Source: Tigriopus japonicus (Eukaryota; Arthropoda; Copepoda; Harpacticoida; Harpacticidae). Taken from it: 64,000 nt of DNA. Positions 1-12,600 of this stretch are shown piece after piece (the stretch's first letter is position 1; each line of letters starts with the position of its first letter). The notes under the pieces were generated by a model. That model did not search any database and was not told the origin of the DNA. It saw nothing but the letters and a program-made list of their open reading frames with translations. Both the position numbers and the translations under genes were made by a program. The DNA lies in the NCBI GenBank assembly GCA_010645155.1, contig JAAGOF010000300.1, positions 903,051 to 967,050 of the forward strand. The letters run 5' to 3'.

Positions 1-2321
1 GATAGGAAAGTCTTTAGATACTTTAGGTAATGTTTCTAAGAATTCACACAAAGTCTTCGAAATTTTCTGCAGAAGGTAGAATACGAAGACATCCAACATC
101 ATAAATTCTTCCCAAAGGTCTTTATGGGCAGAAGTTTTGGGCCGCCATCAAACATCAGAATGTCATCAAACATCAGAATGTCATCTAATCTATGCTTACA
201 AATATCAATGTTTGGCCAGCCTGACCAATTTTAGCTCTTTTTCTGATATTTTAAAAATTTAGCTTCAAATGTAGACATTTAGCTCTTTTGGCTCTTTTAG
301 CTCCTTTTGAAATATTTTGCCATTTTTTAGCTCTTTTTCTGAGAATTTTAGGGATTTTTGGCTCCTTTTCACACTTTTCCAAGTTGTCAGATTTTCTTCC
401 CAACAAAATATTGCCTGTTCAAAACTGTTTTTTTCTTTTTACAAATTCGAAGGATTTTCAGGAGAATCGACTCCAAACTAGGGCTCCTCATGCTAAAGCA
501 AAAAAAAAATAGCAGCTGTAATAAGTAGGTTAAATAAATTAAAAAATAAGTTTTGTAATAATAATCAAGGATTTTTTTGGCCTTTTAATTGAAAAGTTTG
601 AAATTACTTTTAAAGGAGTCTTTCTATCAAGAGGGTGGAATGATATAGTACCAGGTTCATATGTGAGTCTACTCATGGACCACGGAACTTCTGGACGGCT
701 GACGGCCACGCAACCTTTTCAGTAAGCGTCATGATGCTCAGGAAGCTACGTTACTTAATTCAGACTTATGTTAGATGTTAACAACTTAATTACCTTTTTT
801 CTAGCTTATTTTTTCAGTCTCCACATCTCCCATGTAAAGGAGTTTCACAGGTTTGATATTTTTGTAATACTCATGCATGGATAGACAACCCAAAACATCA
901 AATTTTAACAGAGTTTTAACTTGAGACAATCCAATTTGATTGAATATATGTAAATATCCATATATGTGATTCAGATAGGCGATTTTTTCATGAAATATTT
1001 GGTATACCTTAATGGCTTATGGTTACTGTAGGCAATTGTTGATTATATAGCTTTATTGCACATGAAAAGCCATAATAAAGTTTAATTTTTCACCCTTTGT
1101 GCATTAATATGTATCAAATTTTAAAGCATTGAGACATCATACTATTAATCTGCCAAGAGGCCCAATGGGTGTGGCATGTTTATTGACTGACACATTTTTT
1201 TATCCCTTCATTAAGTTAAATTAAGATACCTTTACTTAATTATTTATATTCTTAACAGAGTGCACATTCCTACTACCTTATCCCCATGTCAAGTTACAAG
1301 ACCTGGGTTTCTCAGTAGATTCATTCCTATTAAAGGATCCAAATAGTATTGAGAAGCTATGATTCAAGTCACACTCCCACAGTTTCTTGATCTGCTTAAC
1401 GATGTCTCATTGAGATCATTAAGTACTTCACACTGCAAGATAAAAAGCACTACAAGAATGACTATCAAAAAAAATTCTTTCTTTGGTGACTTTGTCAATG
1501 GACCAAATACATTTGTGTTTCAATTTTGGACACATACGTATATGTTAAGAAAAATAGTCTGTTTTGAGCTTAAAAGATGCCCAGAATTATGCCTCACACA
1601 ATGCGCACACTTACTTTCTTGGTTCGTACTTGCTTGGTTCACTCACATTAAAAAAAAGTATATGGATGTTTGGTATATGGCTGAATCACCAACAGGACAA
1701 GCCTTGGCATCAAGATGAACTCACACCATGAACACTCTAGCAGTGGTTGAGACTTGATTGATTCCCAAAATAACTTAGGGTGAGAAGGTACTTGTGTCAC
1801 TGAAGCTGTTGCACTATCAAAGGTGGGTGTGCCATCAATCATAGACTGTAGCACTACAGCAGATGAAGGAGTATTGCCATGAGCCAAATGACCTGAACAT
1901 GACTTAAAAATCACACTTAAAAAGCACTGAACAGATGAATTAATCACATTTCAAGATGATTTTTCAAGATGTTTCAAATGTTGTGAGTGAGAAGCGACTG
2001 GCAAAACAAACAAGGGTGACTGCAAATTGTAGGCCTTCTATAATTGTGATTTGGATCTTGCAAAATGATTAAGGCTCAAGTCATTTCTTCAAATAATAGA
2101 AACCTGCCATGAGCTTATGAATAGCAGAAGGAACTTGACACTCAAATTATAAAAAGATGTTGTTCTGTCATGAGATGAAATCATGCTGTCTGCTCGTCAA
2201 TGATCTCGTCACCTTTTGAATGGCAGATGTGGCCAATCCTGCCCAATGAGAATTGGCTTGGGTTGCCTGAATGACGCATAATTTGAGACAGGCACTTTTT
2301 CCGATGTGGTTTCAAATCCTG
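1..2321. other. Gene-free AT-rich stretch
   Basis: No coding region could be supported here; the open frames are short, low-complexity and have no recognisable domains. The part from about 214 to 500 is rich in repeated AGCTCTTTT motifs and starts with GGCCAGCCTGACCAAT. The same sequence occurs in inverted form at the right edge of the similar block at 4675-4802, so this looks like one end of a dispersed repeat. Confidence 0.6.
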
Positions 2322-2508
2322 TAAATTGCAAGATTACATCTCAACCTTCATCCAGACTTTAGATTGGTCTACTTGTAGTTCCTACTTTACATTTCAACCT
2401 GTATTTCATTTTTATAAATTGCAAGATTACATCTCAACCTTCATCCAGACTTTAGATTGGTCTACTTGTAGTTCCTACTTTACATTTCAACCTGTATTAC
2501 ATTTTCAC
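2322..2508. repeat. Two-copy tandem duplication, 93-bp unit
   Basis: A unit of about 93 bp beginning TAAATTGCAAGATTACATC is present twice in direct tandem (about 2322-2414 and 2415-2507) with only a few differences near the unit end. Because 93 is a multiple of three, the duplication keeps a short frame open, but nothing suggests that frame is a gene. Confidence 0.85.
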
Positions 2509-3007
2509 ATGCTTAAAATTTCTTTTTGTTTTCATCCTTACAGTCTTACCAATTGGGCTGCAACAAGTCTTTAAAATGACACAGGATTTGGATTATATTG
2601 ATTGTTTCCTAAACTTGGGAAAGAATTAGGTCCTGTTCCAGGAATAGTCTTTTTTGAGTCTTTGAAAAAAGGATCAAATGTACCAATCTTAAGTATAAAA
2701 ATCATTGACATGAATTGCAAATCTTTTATTTTGATCTCAAAATATAATTGCTACTTTATAATTCTTGATCTATGAGAGTTCTGGCCACTTAGCCATGCTG
2801 CAGCCTTAAATTTCTGGGTGGGTGTGAATTGCCAAGATAGGAGAAAGGAACGAGGCAAAGTTTAAAATATCCAACAAAGTGTCAGAAAAAAACAAATACA
2901 CACTATGCACTATTTTATGAGTTACATCAAGGGAAAACATGCACAGCTTGGATTTTTTAGAGCTATTCAGAGAATACATTATTATACTTGCTTTTCTAGC
3001 TTATTAC

Positions 3008-4165
3008 TAGGGACAGGAACTTAAGACTAGTGATGAACCGAAAGCGCTTTTGGGCGAAATTACGGCCGAAATTTCGGTTTCGGCTTCGGTTTTGGTTATG
3101 CCTACCGAAACCGAAAGCAGACATGCACAATAAAGGACGGAGTTTGACAACAAAATCGAAAAAAAATTGTCCAAAAACCACTGAAATTCAAGTTTCCCGA
3201 TTTTTCAAAATCTACACCCTACATCGAACAAATGAGCAATTTAATTTTTAAGGTGGATTTTGCATTTACACAATTTTGTAGCCAGCTGCTTTCGGTTTCG
3301 GTTTCGGTTAAGCCCTCTTTCGGCTGAAACTTTCGGTTTTGGTTATGAGCCCTTTCAGTCCATCACTACTTAAGACGAATAAGCTTATTCGTCTTTTTTT
3401 TGTCTTTTTGGCCTTTATTTGTCGCAAATTTTTTTTTCGTCTAATGTGGATTTTATTCGTCTTTTTTCGTCTACTTGTCCAAAAAATTGGATTTTCTTAG
3501 ATTTCAAGAGCTTGCAGCGGTTTTTTTTGACAAATTTCCAAGCAAATAAAAACTTCAAAGAAAGTTCAACCCCACCAATCATAGGCCAATGTAATATTTT
3601 GATTGTCAGTTGCAGTATTGCACAAACAAAATACAATCCACGCTAATAAATTAACTTGTACTCAAACAGTTGCTTGACAGACACAGAAAGAAAAGATTAC
3701 TATTGGGTTGAAAAGGCCATCAAAACCGTTATTGGAATTGCAAATCTGATTTTAAGTATAGCTGTACAAAAAACGTTCCTTTAAAAAGGCATTTTTAACT
3801 CTTGGTTTTTATTTGACATATGTACTACCGGCTAATTCTTGCTCATTAGGTACTACCTTTTTTAAAAATTTCTAGATTTCGCCGTTTTTGACAGTCAGAT
3901 CAGTTCAGACACATTGGTCCTTATCAAGAGGGACATACATAACGTCTAATTTGTGGGAGCAGCTTTAACCGTCTTTTTTTGTCTGGACGGGCATTTAATC
4001 TTTCTTCTTTCTTATAAGATAGGTTCATTCACCTTTTTGGGAAATTAATTCGATTTTTCCATGTTGCAAGTATTTTTTTTTCCATCTGTTGGGAACTTTT
4101 ATTCATCTTTTTTTGTTTAATCGGTCAATTTGATTCGTCTCATTCGTCTTAACTTCCTGTCCCTA
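3008..4165. mobile_element. hAT-like non-autonomous DNA transposon (host of a nested MITE)
   Basis: The left end reads TAGGGACAGGAACTTAAGAC and the right end is its near-perfect inverted copy (GTCTTAACTTCCTGTCCCTA). Both sides are flanked by the identical 8-bp sequence CTTATTAC (3000-3007 and 4166-4173), the target-site duplication length expected of hAT transposons. The interior is AT-rich with repeated TTCGTCTTTTTT motifs and has no transposase frame, so the element is non-autonomous. Its left end is split by a second element at 3028-3368. Family assignment rests on duplication length and end structure only. Confidence 0.8.
3028..3368. mobile_element. hAT-like MITE inserted inside the 3008-4165 element
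   Basis: A 341-bp element with ends TAGTGATGAACCGAAAG and CTTTCAGTCCATCACTA (inverted repeats). It is flanked on both sides by a perfect 8-bp duplication CTTAAGAC (3020-3027 and 3369-3376), which is the interrupted piece of the older element's terminal repeat. The interior contains many ACCGAAACCGAAA/TTTCGGTTTCGG tracts. Related copies lie at 20945-21237 and, as a remnant, near 14148-14209. No coding capacity. Confidence 0.85.
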
Positions 4166-4674
4166 CTTATTACACTAATCTTTGTTGTACTGTTCTTATA
4201 CTGTACATTGATCTCAGACAATTTAGGGAATGAAATGGAATGTTGATATTGATCACGCAACCTCTCTCAGCCGATCTTTGGACGTTTAACGTTTACATTA
4301 TTGTGCTGGTACCGACTAAAACCTCCACTTACTTTACTCTTTGCTTCAAACTATTCTACTCAAACTGACAAAAAGTTCATTTGATCAAGTTGAAATTGAG
4401 TATGTGAGCTTTAAATCACGGGACAAATAGTGGGTTGAATTAGATTTTTCTCTGGTCGGCCGAGAAATAAGAAAAAAAACGGCTTTTGCCATTAAGCGAG
4501 GCAAAAAGGATTATACCCGTTCTATATGTAACATGCAAAAAGCCAACATCACTTCACAGAATAACCTTTTTTCCGTGGCTGTTTTTTAAGGAAGTAAAAC
4601 AACTCTAAAAAGCCATGTCTTGAAAGACACTGGCAATTACGTAAGGTCCAAAAGTATGAAAATATTAGTGTTTT

Positions 4675-4802
4675 TGGCCATTTAAAATTAAGCTCTTTTT
4701 TAGCTCTTTTTCATACAAAATTTAGCTCTTTTAGCTCCAAAATTTGCCCTGAAACCAAGAATGTTAGCTCTTTTTGATCTTCAACAATTGGTCACGCTGG
4801 CC
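4675..4802. repeat. Short AGCTCTTTT-rich element related to 214-500
   Basis: About 128 bp beginning GGCCATTTAAAATTAAGCTC and ending ATTGGTCACGCTGGCC, with several AGCTCTTTT copies inside. The right end is the inverted form of the left end of the 214-500 block (15 of 16 bases by eye). It probably belongs to the same inverted-repeat family; no target duplication was identified. Confidence 0.5.
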
Positions 4803-6093
4803 ACAGACCATGTGTAAAAAGTACTGATGGATTTCGAGCAAGTTTTCGAGTTTCGAGTTGACCGAACCGAGTTAAAATCGAACCGAACCACCCCGAACCT
4901 CCGAGTCCAAAACCGAACCGGAAGACAGTCACTGTCCCAAAAGCGTTATAATAATAGAATTTTTGTGACGTCTTTCAATCCCACAATGTCAGCTTGGCTC
5001 TTATAGAAAGAACATGACATCATTTTATTTTAACAAGATATCATTTCATATTATTTTGAAACCCATTTGTATGTTGGGAAAGTGCTATTTTGTCTTCTCG
5101 CTCTATCGGTTCTATTATCCTTCTACTAATAGCTCTATGTCCAAAATAGTCCACATCAGAAGGGTGACTCAAAGTTTTGTTCAGGTCAAGAAATATCTAT
5201 CGTTATCTGTGTCTCACAATTCGTTTGATTTTCTAGTTCTCCTTTTCTTTTGATTAGTTTGGATTTTTCGCAATTGTAAAAAATCATTTTTGGTTGCTTT
5301 TCAAAACAATTAAAACTTGCAATATAATAAAAGCTGAATTGAAGACTAGTTTTTCTTGAAAAATGCTGCATGCAGAATGTTATGTATCTTGTTTACGAAT
5401 AATTGCCGATAAATGAATAAAGTTGCTGCTTACCAATGATGTAAAATTCTGCAAATTACTTAATTGTAATGCTCAGAGCCAAAATTTAAGTGTTTATTGC
5501 CTGTTACTCTGTAGTAAGTGAGATATGGGATTTCTTGAACAAAATGATGATCATGAGGAAACATAAACCTTTACTCCTAAGAACGTTTTTCAAATTCTCA
5601 AACTCAAAACATATTTTGATACATTCTAAAGATATACTTTTTTGAATATAGAGAGTGGTCACTCCCAAACAACGTTACTAAAAACAAACATTAGAATGCC
5701 CCACAAGTTAATAAACGGAACAAACGGCAAACGGTACAGAAACACACAATGTGAATGGTTTCCTGGTTCATTAACAATGATTCACTTACAACCAAATTTT
5801 CATTTTTCAAGATCTATGGACCTTCATAGACACGCAAATTCCTCTCAAAAACGGATTAAGAACCAACTTTCTGGCGGAAATTCTCCCCCGGACCAAAACG
5901 GAGAGCTTCATTGCGCTCATTCTCAACACAACTTGAACAATCTAAGAACATCTTGCCTTGAATTTTCTACAACAAAATGTCGTTTTTCCGATTGTGGGCT
6001 CCTGAACCTACCAACGTGGTGGGCCCCTAACAACAAATTGCCAAATTTTGTTGGCCTTGATCAAGGTTGCGGACCCCTTTTCTAGATTATTTT
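4803..6093. other. Intergenic DNA with a possible hAT-type repeat end
   Basis: No gene is supported. Near 6005-6085, on the minus strand, the sequence contains AAAGGGGTCCGCAACC, similar to the CAGGGGTCGGCAACC-type ends of hAT MITEs and to the element at 61895-62110, and it has the same GGGCCC-rich interior. The element appears to run into the assembly gap. A 147-residue open frame over 5642-6085 has no recognisable domain and is not called. Confidence 0.45.
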
Positions 6094-7065
6094 NNNNNNN
6101 NNNNNNNNNNNNNNNNNNNNNNNNNNNNNNNNNNNNNNNNNNNNNNNNNNNNNNNNNNNNNNNNNNNNNNNNNNNNNNNNNNNNNNNNNNNNNNNNNNNN
6201 NNNNNNNNNNNNNNNNNNNNNNNNNNNNNNNNNNNNNNNNNNNNNNNNNNNNNNNNNNNNNNNNNNNNNNNNNNNNNNNNNNNNNNNNNNNNNNNNNNNN
6301 NNNNNNNNNNNNNNNNNNNNNNNNNNNNNNNNNNNNNNNNNNNNNNNNNNNNNNNNNNNNNNNNNNNNNNNNNNNNNNNNNNNNNNNNNNNNNNNNNNNN
6401 NNNNNNNNNNNNNNNNNNNNNNNNNNNNNNNNNNNNNNNNNNNNNNNNNNNNNNNNNNNNNNNNNNNNNNNNNNNNNNNNNNNNNNNNNNNNNNNNNNNN
6501 NNNNNNNNNNNNNNNNNNNNNNNNNNNNNNNNNNNNNNNNNNNNNNNNNNNNNNNNNNNNNNNNNNNNNNNNNNNNNNNNNNNNNNNNNNNNNNNNNNNN
6601 NNNNNNNNNNNNNNNNNNNNNNNNNNNNNNNNNNNNNNNNNNNNNNNNNNNNNNNNNNNNNNNNNNNNNNNNNNNNNNNNNNNNNNNNNNNNNNNNNNNN
6701 NNNNNNNNNNNNNNNNNNNNNNNNNNNNNNNNNNNNNNNNNNNNNNNNNNNNNNNNNNNNNNNNNNNNNNNNNNNNNNNNNNNNNNNNNNNNNNNNNNNN
6801 NNNNNNNNNNNNNNNNNNNNNNNNNNNNNNNNNNNNNNNNNNNNNNNNNNNNNNNNNNNNNNNNNNNNNNNNNNNNNNNNNNNNNNNNNNNNNNNNNNNN
6901 NNNNNNNNNNNNNNNNNNNNNNNNNNNNNNNNNNNNNNNNNNNNNNNNNNNNNNNNNNNNNNNNNNNNNNNNNNNNNNNNNNNNNNNNNNNNNNNNNNNN
7001 NNNNNNNNNNNNNNNNNNNNNNNNNNNNNNNNNNNNNNNNNNNNNNNNNNNNNNNNNNNNNNNNN
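6094..7065. other. Assembly gap (N run)
   Basis: 972 consecutive N bases. The repeat-like sequence on its left edge suggests that repeats broke the assembly. Any open frame crossing this gap is meaningless. Confidence 0.99.
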
Positions 7066-9028
7066 TCAGAAGTCACAACAGTTAGGGACGCCGTTCCGTT
7101 CTCCTTGATGAAACAGGTTTTTGAAGATTGGTAAACAAAGAGGAATACGATTTCACAAAGTTCAATTGGCGACACCACCTTACGACCTCGCGTAAAAAAT
7201 CTTGCCCAACACACCAAGTCACATCACTAGTTCCTGCTTCAGATGGCTTACCTAGCCTGCCCACTGGCACTTGTTAAGAAGGGAACTGCAAGGATTGCTG
7301 GGCCGGGCAAGCTCTCTCTCTCTCCACATGCACACTGAACCAGTGAACAAGCAAGGACTTGAAGGACTTGGCTCAACATTTTAGAGTTGAAAGGTAAAGA
7401 AAGGAAAACTCAACATGCTCCCCTCTATCAATATTCTATCTGACACATTTTTTAATGGTAGGAGCCCTTATTTCAAAAGTTTTCTCTGAAAAAGCATTGA
7501 TCAGAATGAGGGGTGAGATATTCATTTTTCTCCCAGTCTTTTAGGTTTTAAACCTAATTTTACAGGTAATTCAGCCTTGAATCATTTGAAACACACTAAT
7601 AGTTCATTTTGGACCCTTTCATTAAGGTTCTAGGCTCTTTAGTTTGTCAAAAGTTGCTATGTTGGTCTCATATTTTGGAAAATTTGTTCAGCTTAGAGGG
7701 TACTTGTGCATCCTTTGGGAACGGCAAGCAGTTGCGAGCAGAATGAACAAGATGGCGTTGGATATGATTGTACTCTTTCTAATATAGAGCTCTAGATCTA
7801 CCTAGTCTAGAGTAGAGATCTCTAGTCTAGAGCAGCAATTTAAAACAAGTTACGTGATAAACCGCCACGGGCAACTTCAAGGGCTTTCATATCCCTAACA
7901 TTGAACAATGACAATTAGAACTGGCCCCAGTTTAACCGCAAAGCATTTCAACCCCAAACTACCAAAAGATGCTTAAAATACCAACTACCAGTTATTGGCA
8001 ACCAAAAAGTGGCAAGGACCGGGAATATTCCTTCGAAGAACACCCATAATCACAACAAATAAACAAGCATCAATGGCATGTCTAATCTAGAGCACGGACC
8101 CCTAGGAGTGATCCGTGACTAGAGCAAGGTTTCTTAAATTTTTGGTTCTGGAATCACAACGGAGCTTAATAATTTGAGGAAAATGTAACAAATCTTTAAA
8201 AGTATCATATTGAAAAGCTCCCTTGCCATTATTTTCCTTCTAAAAAAACAACGACATCTTAATAAATAGCTGACACCCAAAAGAAGTAAAAAGGTGTCGT
8301 AATAAAAAATGTGTCATAATTAAAAAAAGACTTTTTCTAGCATAGTTCCCAATTTTGTAACAACTGCAAAGAAATGGTTTCCCTATTAGGCATTTTTGTC
8401 AATACGATAAAATATTTGGTATTTATATAAACCGCATGAAAAAAGTGGGGAGGTCAAAAAAGGATAAAAGAAACCAAAATATTCGTGAAAAAAGTACATT
8501 TCCATAAAATTGTGCAAATAGTTGAAAAAATGAATTTACTCACTCCACGTTGAGTGGCCTCGCGGCTACTCAGCGTGCTGCATAGGGCTATTTGAAGCCT
8601 CAAAAATACTAAAAGGGGCTGTGGAAAAGAAGAATAGAGTAATCCCTTTTGAGAGCAAAGGTTCTTAAATTGGGGACACAAATTGGGGAAAAAAGATTGA
8701 CCAGGAGGACACAAATGTCGGACGGAGAAAAAGTCATATAGTTCGATAGTTCGAAAGATTGGGAAGTTAAAAAATCTGGGTACCAAACATGTTGGTAAAT
8801 GTTGCTATTGTGAAAAACACTTAACATATTTTCCCCCCTAAATATCTTAATTGCAGAAAAATGCATGAGAAACCACTTTATTATACTTTGAGAACCTATG
8901 GCAAGGCCACGGTGAAAAAAGTTTCTTAGTCAAGTCAACACCATCGTGAGGAACAATTAAAGTATAAATTGCATTTTGAAACTGGGATTGTGAGTTCCAA
9001 GACGGACAGGTACTCACGATCCATTCAG
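7066..9028. other. Intergenic DNA, 3' flank of the RING gene
   Basis: No coding region is supported. The part from 7780 to 8130 contains repeated CTAGAG/CTCTAG motifs that resemble transposon footprints. For the minus-strand gene at 9029-9627 there is an AATAAA signal (TTTATT on + at 8877-8882), 147 nt beyond its stop codon. Confidence 0.55.
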
Positions 9029-9627
9029 TCATGAAGCTATTCTCCTACAAATGGGACACGTGGGCGTTTTCTTCACCCACTGGCTCAGGCAATGAGCATG
9101 AAATTCGTGATAACATTCCAACATTGACAAGGTTTTGCTCTCTGTGCATAGTTTCTCAAGACAAATTGAGCAATTCACATCCGAAGCAGGCGTGTCTAAA
9201 AAGTACTCAATTGAATTTAGAGGAAGAACGATTTGAACCATACTCTTCAAATACCTGTGATAGCGGAACTTTGTAAGATCGAAAATGGTCTAGTATTGTT
9301 TAAAGACCGTGTTCTAGTTGACTGTGTGGATCGAGACGAAAAAGTTATATGGAGCTCGTTAAAATCAGACTTTGATCTCCTTAGAAGGTTCTTTCTTCTT
9401 CGAACCTGAAGGAACGGTTGCAAATTCAAAATCTCAAACATTTTGCTGAACACTTCATCCATAGATCCCTTGTCTTGAAGATGTGGATACTCCTCTGTAA
9501 GCTTGAGTAGAGTTTCCAGGACTTCCAAGTTCGTTAAAGAGTCTGATAAATAGAGTCTGCACAGGTCAGCAAAGGTTTCCATCGCTTCGAGTTCCAACCG
9601 ATGTAGTTCCTCTTCGCACTTAGCCAT
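9029..9627 (-). CDS. RING-H2 zinc-finger protein, probable E3 ubiquitin ligase
   Basis: Two exons, 9255-9627 and 9029-9195, separated by a 59-nt GT-AG intron (9196-9254); the joined protein is 179 aa. The split codon gives Asp125. The C-terminus is a complete RING-H2 finger: C133, C136, C152, H154, H157, C160, C171 and C174, with spacing C-x2-C-x15-C-x-H-x2-H-x2-C-x10-C-x2-C. In this family the finger binds two zinc ions and recruits a ubiquitin-charged E2. Residues 1-60 are helical and acidic and residues 80-120 are Ser/Arg-rich. There is no transmembrane segment. The start is the first ATG of the frame. Substrate and exact orthologue are not recognisable. Without the intron, both halves would look like unrelated small frames. 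Confidence 0.85.
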
Positions 9628-12600
9628 TTTCAGTTCTGTTTCACGTCACTTTCTTTGTTGATTCCAAATAAGTGAAGCAGGAATTGCGATGTCTTGATCA
9701 TGGATGAGTAATGTGAGGGCCTTAATTCCTATAAAATGTTGTCCATCTGATAAGCCTAAATACAAGATTAGAAAGCGTAAATGTTTTTTCACTTATATTG
9801 TTACGTTATTAGTAGAGACCGGATTTGCAATTGATTTGTTTTAAATTTGAAAATCTTACGGAGATATGGTCACTTTAAACCATGAAGTTTTCCTTCTCTT
9901 ATCGGGCTCCTTCGTTGTTTAATTTGTTTTCCCACCGTTTTCGTTAGGAATTTGTTGGAGCTGATTCTCTCACAGCATTTAAGGCGGGAATAGACACACT
10001 TAAATATCATTCCGGATTGTCAAAATCTGCCAACAGCAATACGTTAGTAGACCAAATTTATACAAATGAATAATATGTACATTATATTAATGACTCATTT
10101 TTTCACAGAAGATTCCATTATTTGTAGCGTACACTAAAAAAGAAAATCCATAACAAATCCAAAAAGATAAAAAAGGAAAATTTGAAATTGATTTTTGCTA
10201 CAGAATCTTTATAAATTAATACCACATGCCATTGGTGTTGGATTTCTCCAGTCACAACTGTTCCCCACGTCATTGAACATGTGACGATTGTTTGTATTCC
10301 TACCGAAAAGTGGGGAGTGCACCGCCATTATTTTTTATCAAAGACGCATGCATGATTTTCAAAAAAACTTCTTCACGTGGCAAAGTTGATTGTCATTAAA
10401 AGAGACATGTGAGCTGTATACTCTTTTAAAAAATTACCGTTTTGTTTGCTCCAAATATTTTACTAGACCAATTAAAAGGAAATCTTACTTTCGTTGATGT
10501 TAGAAACCACATTGTGGTCAAGTTTTTCCAAGCTTTCCTAAAAAAAGAGAACATTTAGATTTTCGTTGAAAGAGGAGCAGAATTGCATCTAAAATTTGAC
10601 TTTTTTACCCGTTCATCAAAACCTCAAATCAATGAAAACATATTTTGATTTTTTGAGCAAATTTTGAGATTTCACGGCGGTCATTTCAATAGTAACAAAT
10701 GAGACAACACAAAAAGCGCTTCAAATTCTCAAGGCAGTAGGGAAAAAATCTCATTAAAATTGACCATGTTTGATCTTACAAATCTATTCCATTCCATTCT
10801 AAAGGGAACTGAGTCTGACATCAATATCATGGTTTTAGATCCATTCCATGCGCAGGAATGCTCTTGTGACATCTGATGAAGCTAAGAAAGCCTTTTTAAC
10901 TTCAACTCTATTCTCAGTGGCAAAATAATCAAACATAACTGATGTTAGTTGTGAAGGTTGAAGCCCCCGAGATCATTTCTTTATTTCTGTTGACTAGCAT
11001 GAACCAATTTATACGCAATAAAGCAATTTATACGGTTTTGACTAGATTGTATTTAGTTGTGAACGCGCTCCAATTTCAGGTAGAGTGCGATGTATCAGTA
11101 ACCAAATGTAATTTTCTCTTTATAAGATCCCATAATCCTTGGAGCAAGAACACTGATAAAACTGCTTTTTTTATTTCCAGAATTAGATGGCCATAGTCCA
11201 TGGCAGAAGTCCGAAGGAGACGAAAGAAAAAGAAGAAGTAGTCTTCAAACCCAGCAAGATTATTATTTCCTTGTGTAAATGAGAGGAAAGTGTGCCCTTT
11301 TAAGTAATTTGAGTTTGCATTCTTATCTACATAATTTGCATTGCATAAATGTGTCATCTTTGTCTGATCAATTTAGAAAAATTTAGGTCACAAATTTTGA
11401 AATCTGGAGATCTTATTTGAATCTGAAAAATGTGGAAAGTCGCTATTTTAATCATGGAGTTTTGTGATGCTAGTAGCATTTTGTAGACTCTTACGAATCG
11501 TAACATAAACAAGTAAATTATTTTGAACTTTCGCTAAATATGCTTAAACCAAAGATTTCATTTCCTTTGGTTTCTCTTCAGTCATAGCAATAAGTTCTTA
11601 AACTGATGCTCACGTACCTGTAATGATAATTTGCAAAATATCAAGTTTGTTTTCCTTCTCCGGCAACAACTTTGAAGTTTCAGATGTCCTTGGTTACCTT
11701 AGTTTTGTTATTACCTGATCACTCTAACTCAAACAAGAGTTTCGTTGGGTACTTTCTACAATTGATGGCCTCTAGATTGTGCAAATGGGCAGTAGCTCAC
11801 AAAGTCCCTTGTAGCGGCTGTATTCACGCGCTCGCCGATGGGCAGAATTAGAGCACTAGGCAGAATGATTTAACAACGTAGTTGTCTCCACATTTGAAAG
11901 ACACAAACTTAGTTACTTTTCATCATGATAAATCAATCAATCAATAAATAAGAAGTAACAAATATCTGTTTTAATATCAATTGATGAAAAGAAGCGAAAC
12001 GCGTTACTTCAACGTTGAATTTCATGCCATATTTATCAAGTATCACTTATCACCGATTGTAATGTTATTTGTTTTGTGATGTAGCATTGCATAACTTAAA
12101 CGTCAATTAGGTTAAGCGTCCCAAAAAAAGATGGCGTAGTCTCGTAGATGGGAAGTTAAAACTATACTTCTCTTCATCTCTTGGAGTGGAACAAGGCCCA
12201 CCAAAAATTTGAACGACGAGGCTACGTACGTAGTGATGAGAGTGTAACTATTCTCGTGAACACTTTTAGACCTCGAAAACTGTTTACTAAGTAAGAGTTC
12301 GACGTCAGATTTTTACGAGACATCTTTATTCGAAACAAACGGGACAGAGAGTTATGATTAGAGCCGTAAAAATGCAAATAAACCGAGTGAAAAATGAAAG
12401 AAAGTGAAAAAATGACCGATTTTTTTTATCATTTTCTAAGATTTCAAAAATATTAAACACGTTATAAAGAATATCTTAACCTTTCTGTAATATGTACTTT
12501 CAAAATATTTGACCACATATTGTTCTAAATCCACGATCAATAAAAGTACTTTCAGGATTTTCTGGCCGCCTTTCCCTGTTACATTCAAGTCGCACCTTTC

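Noticed and set aside
5642..6085. 147-residue frame left of the gap
   Set aside because: No ATG-to-stop gene logic beyond chance, and its 3' part lies in a repeat end of hAT type.
6048..7217. Long open frames on both strands crossing 6094-7065
   Set aside because: They consist almost entirely of unknown bases from the assembly gap.
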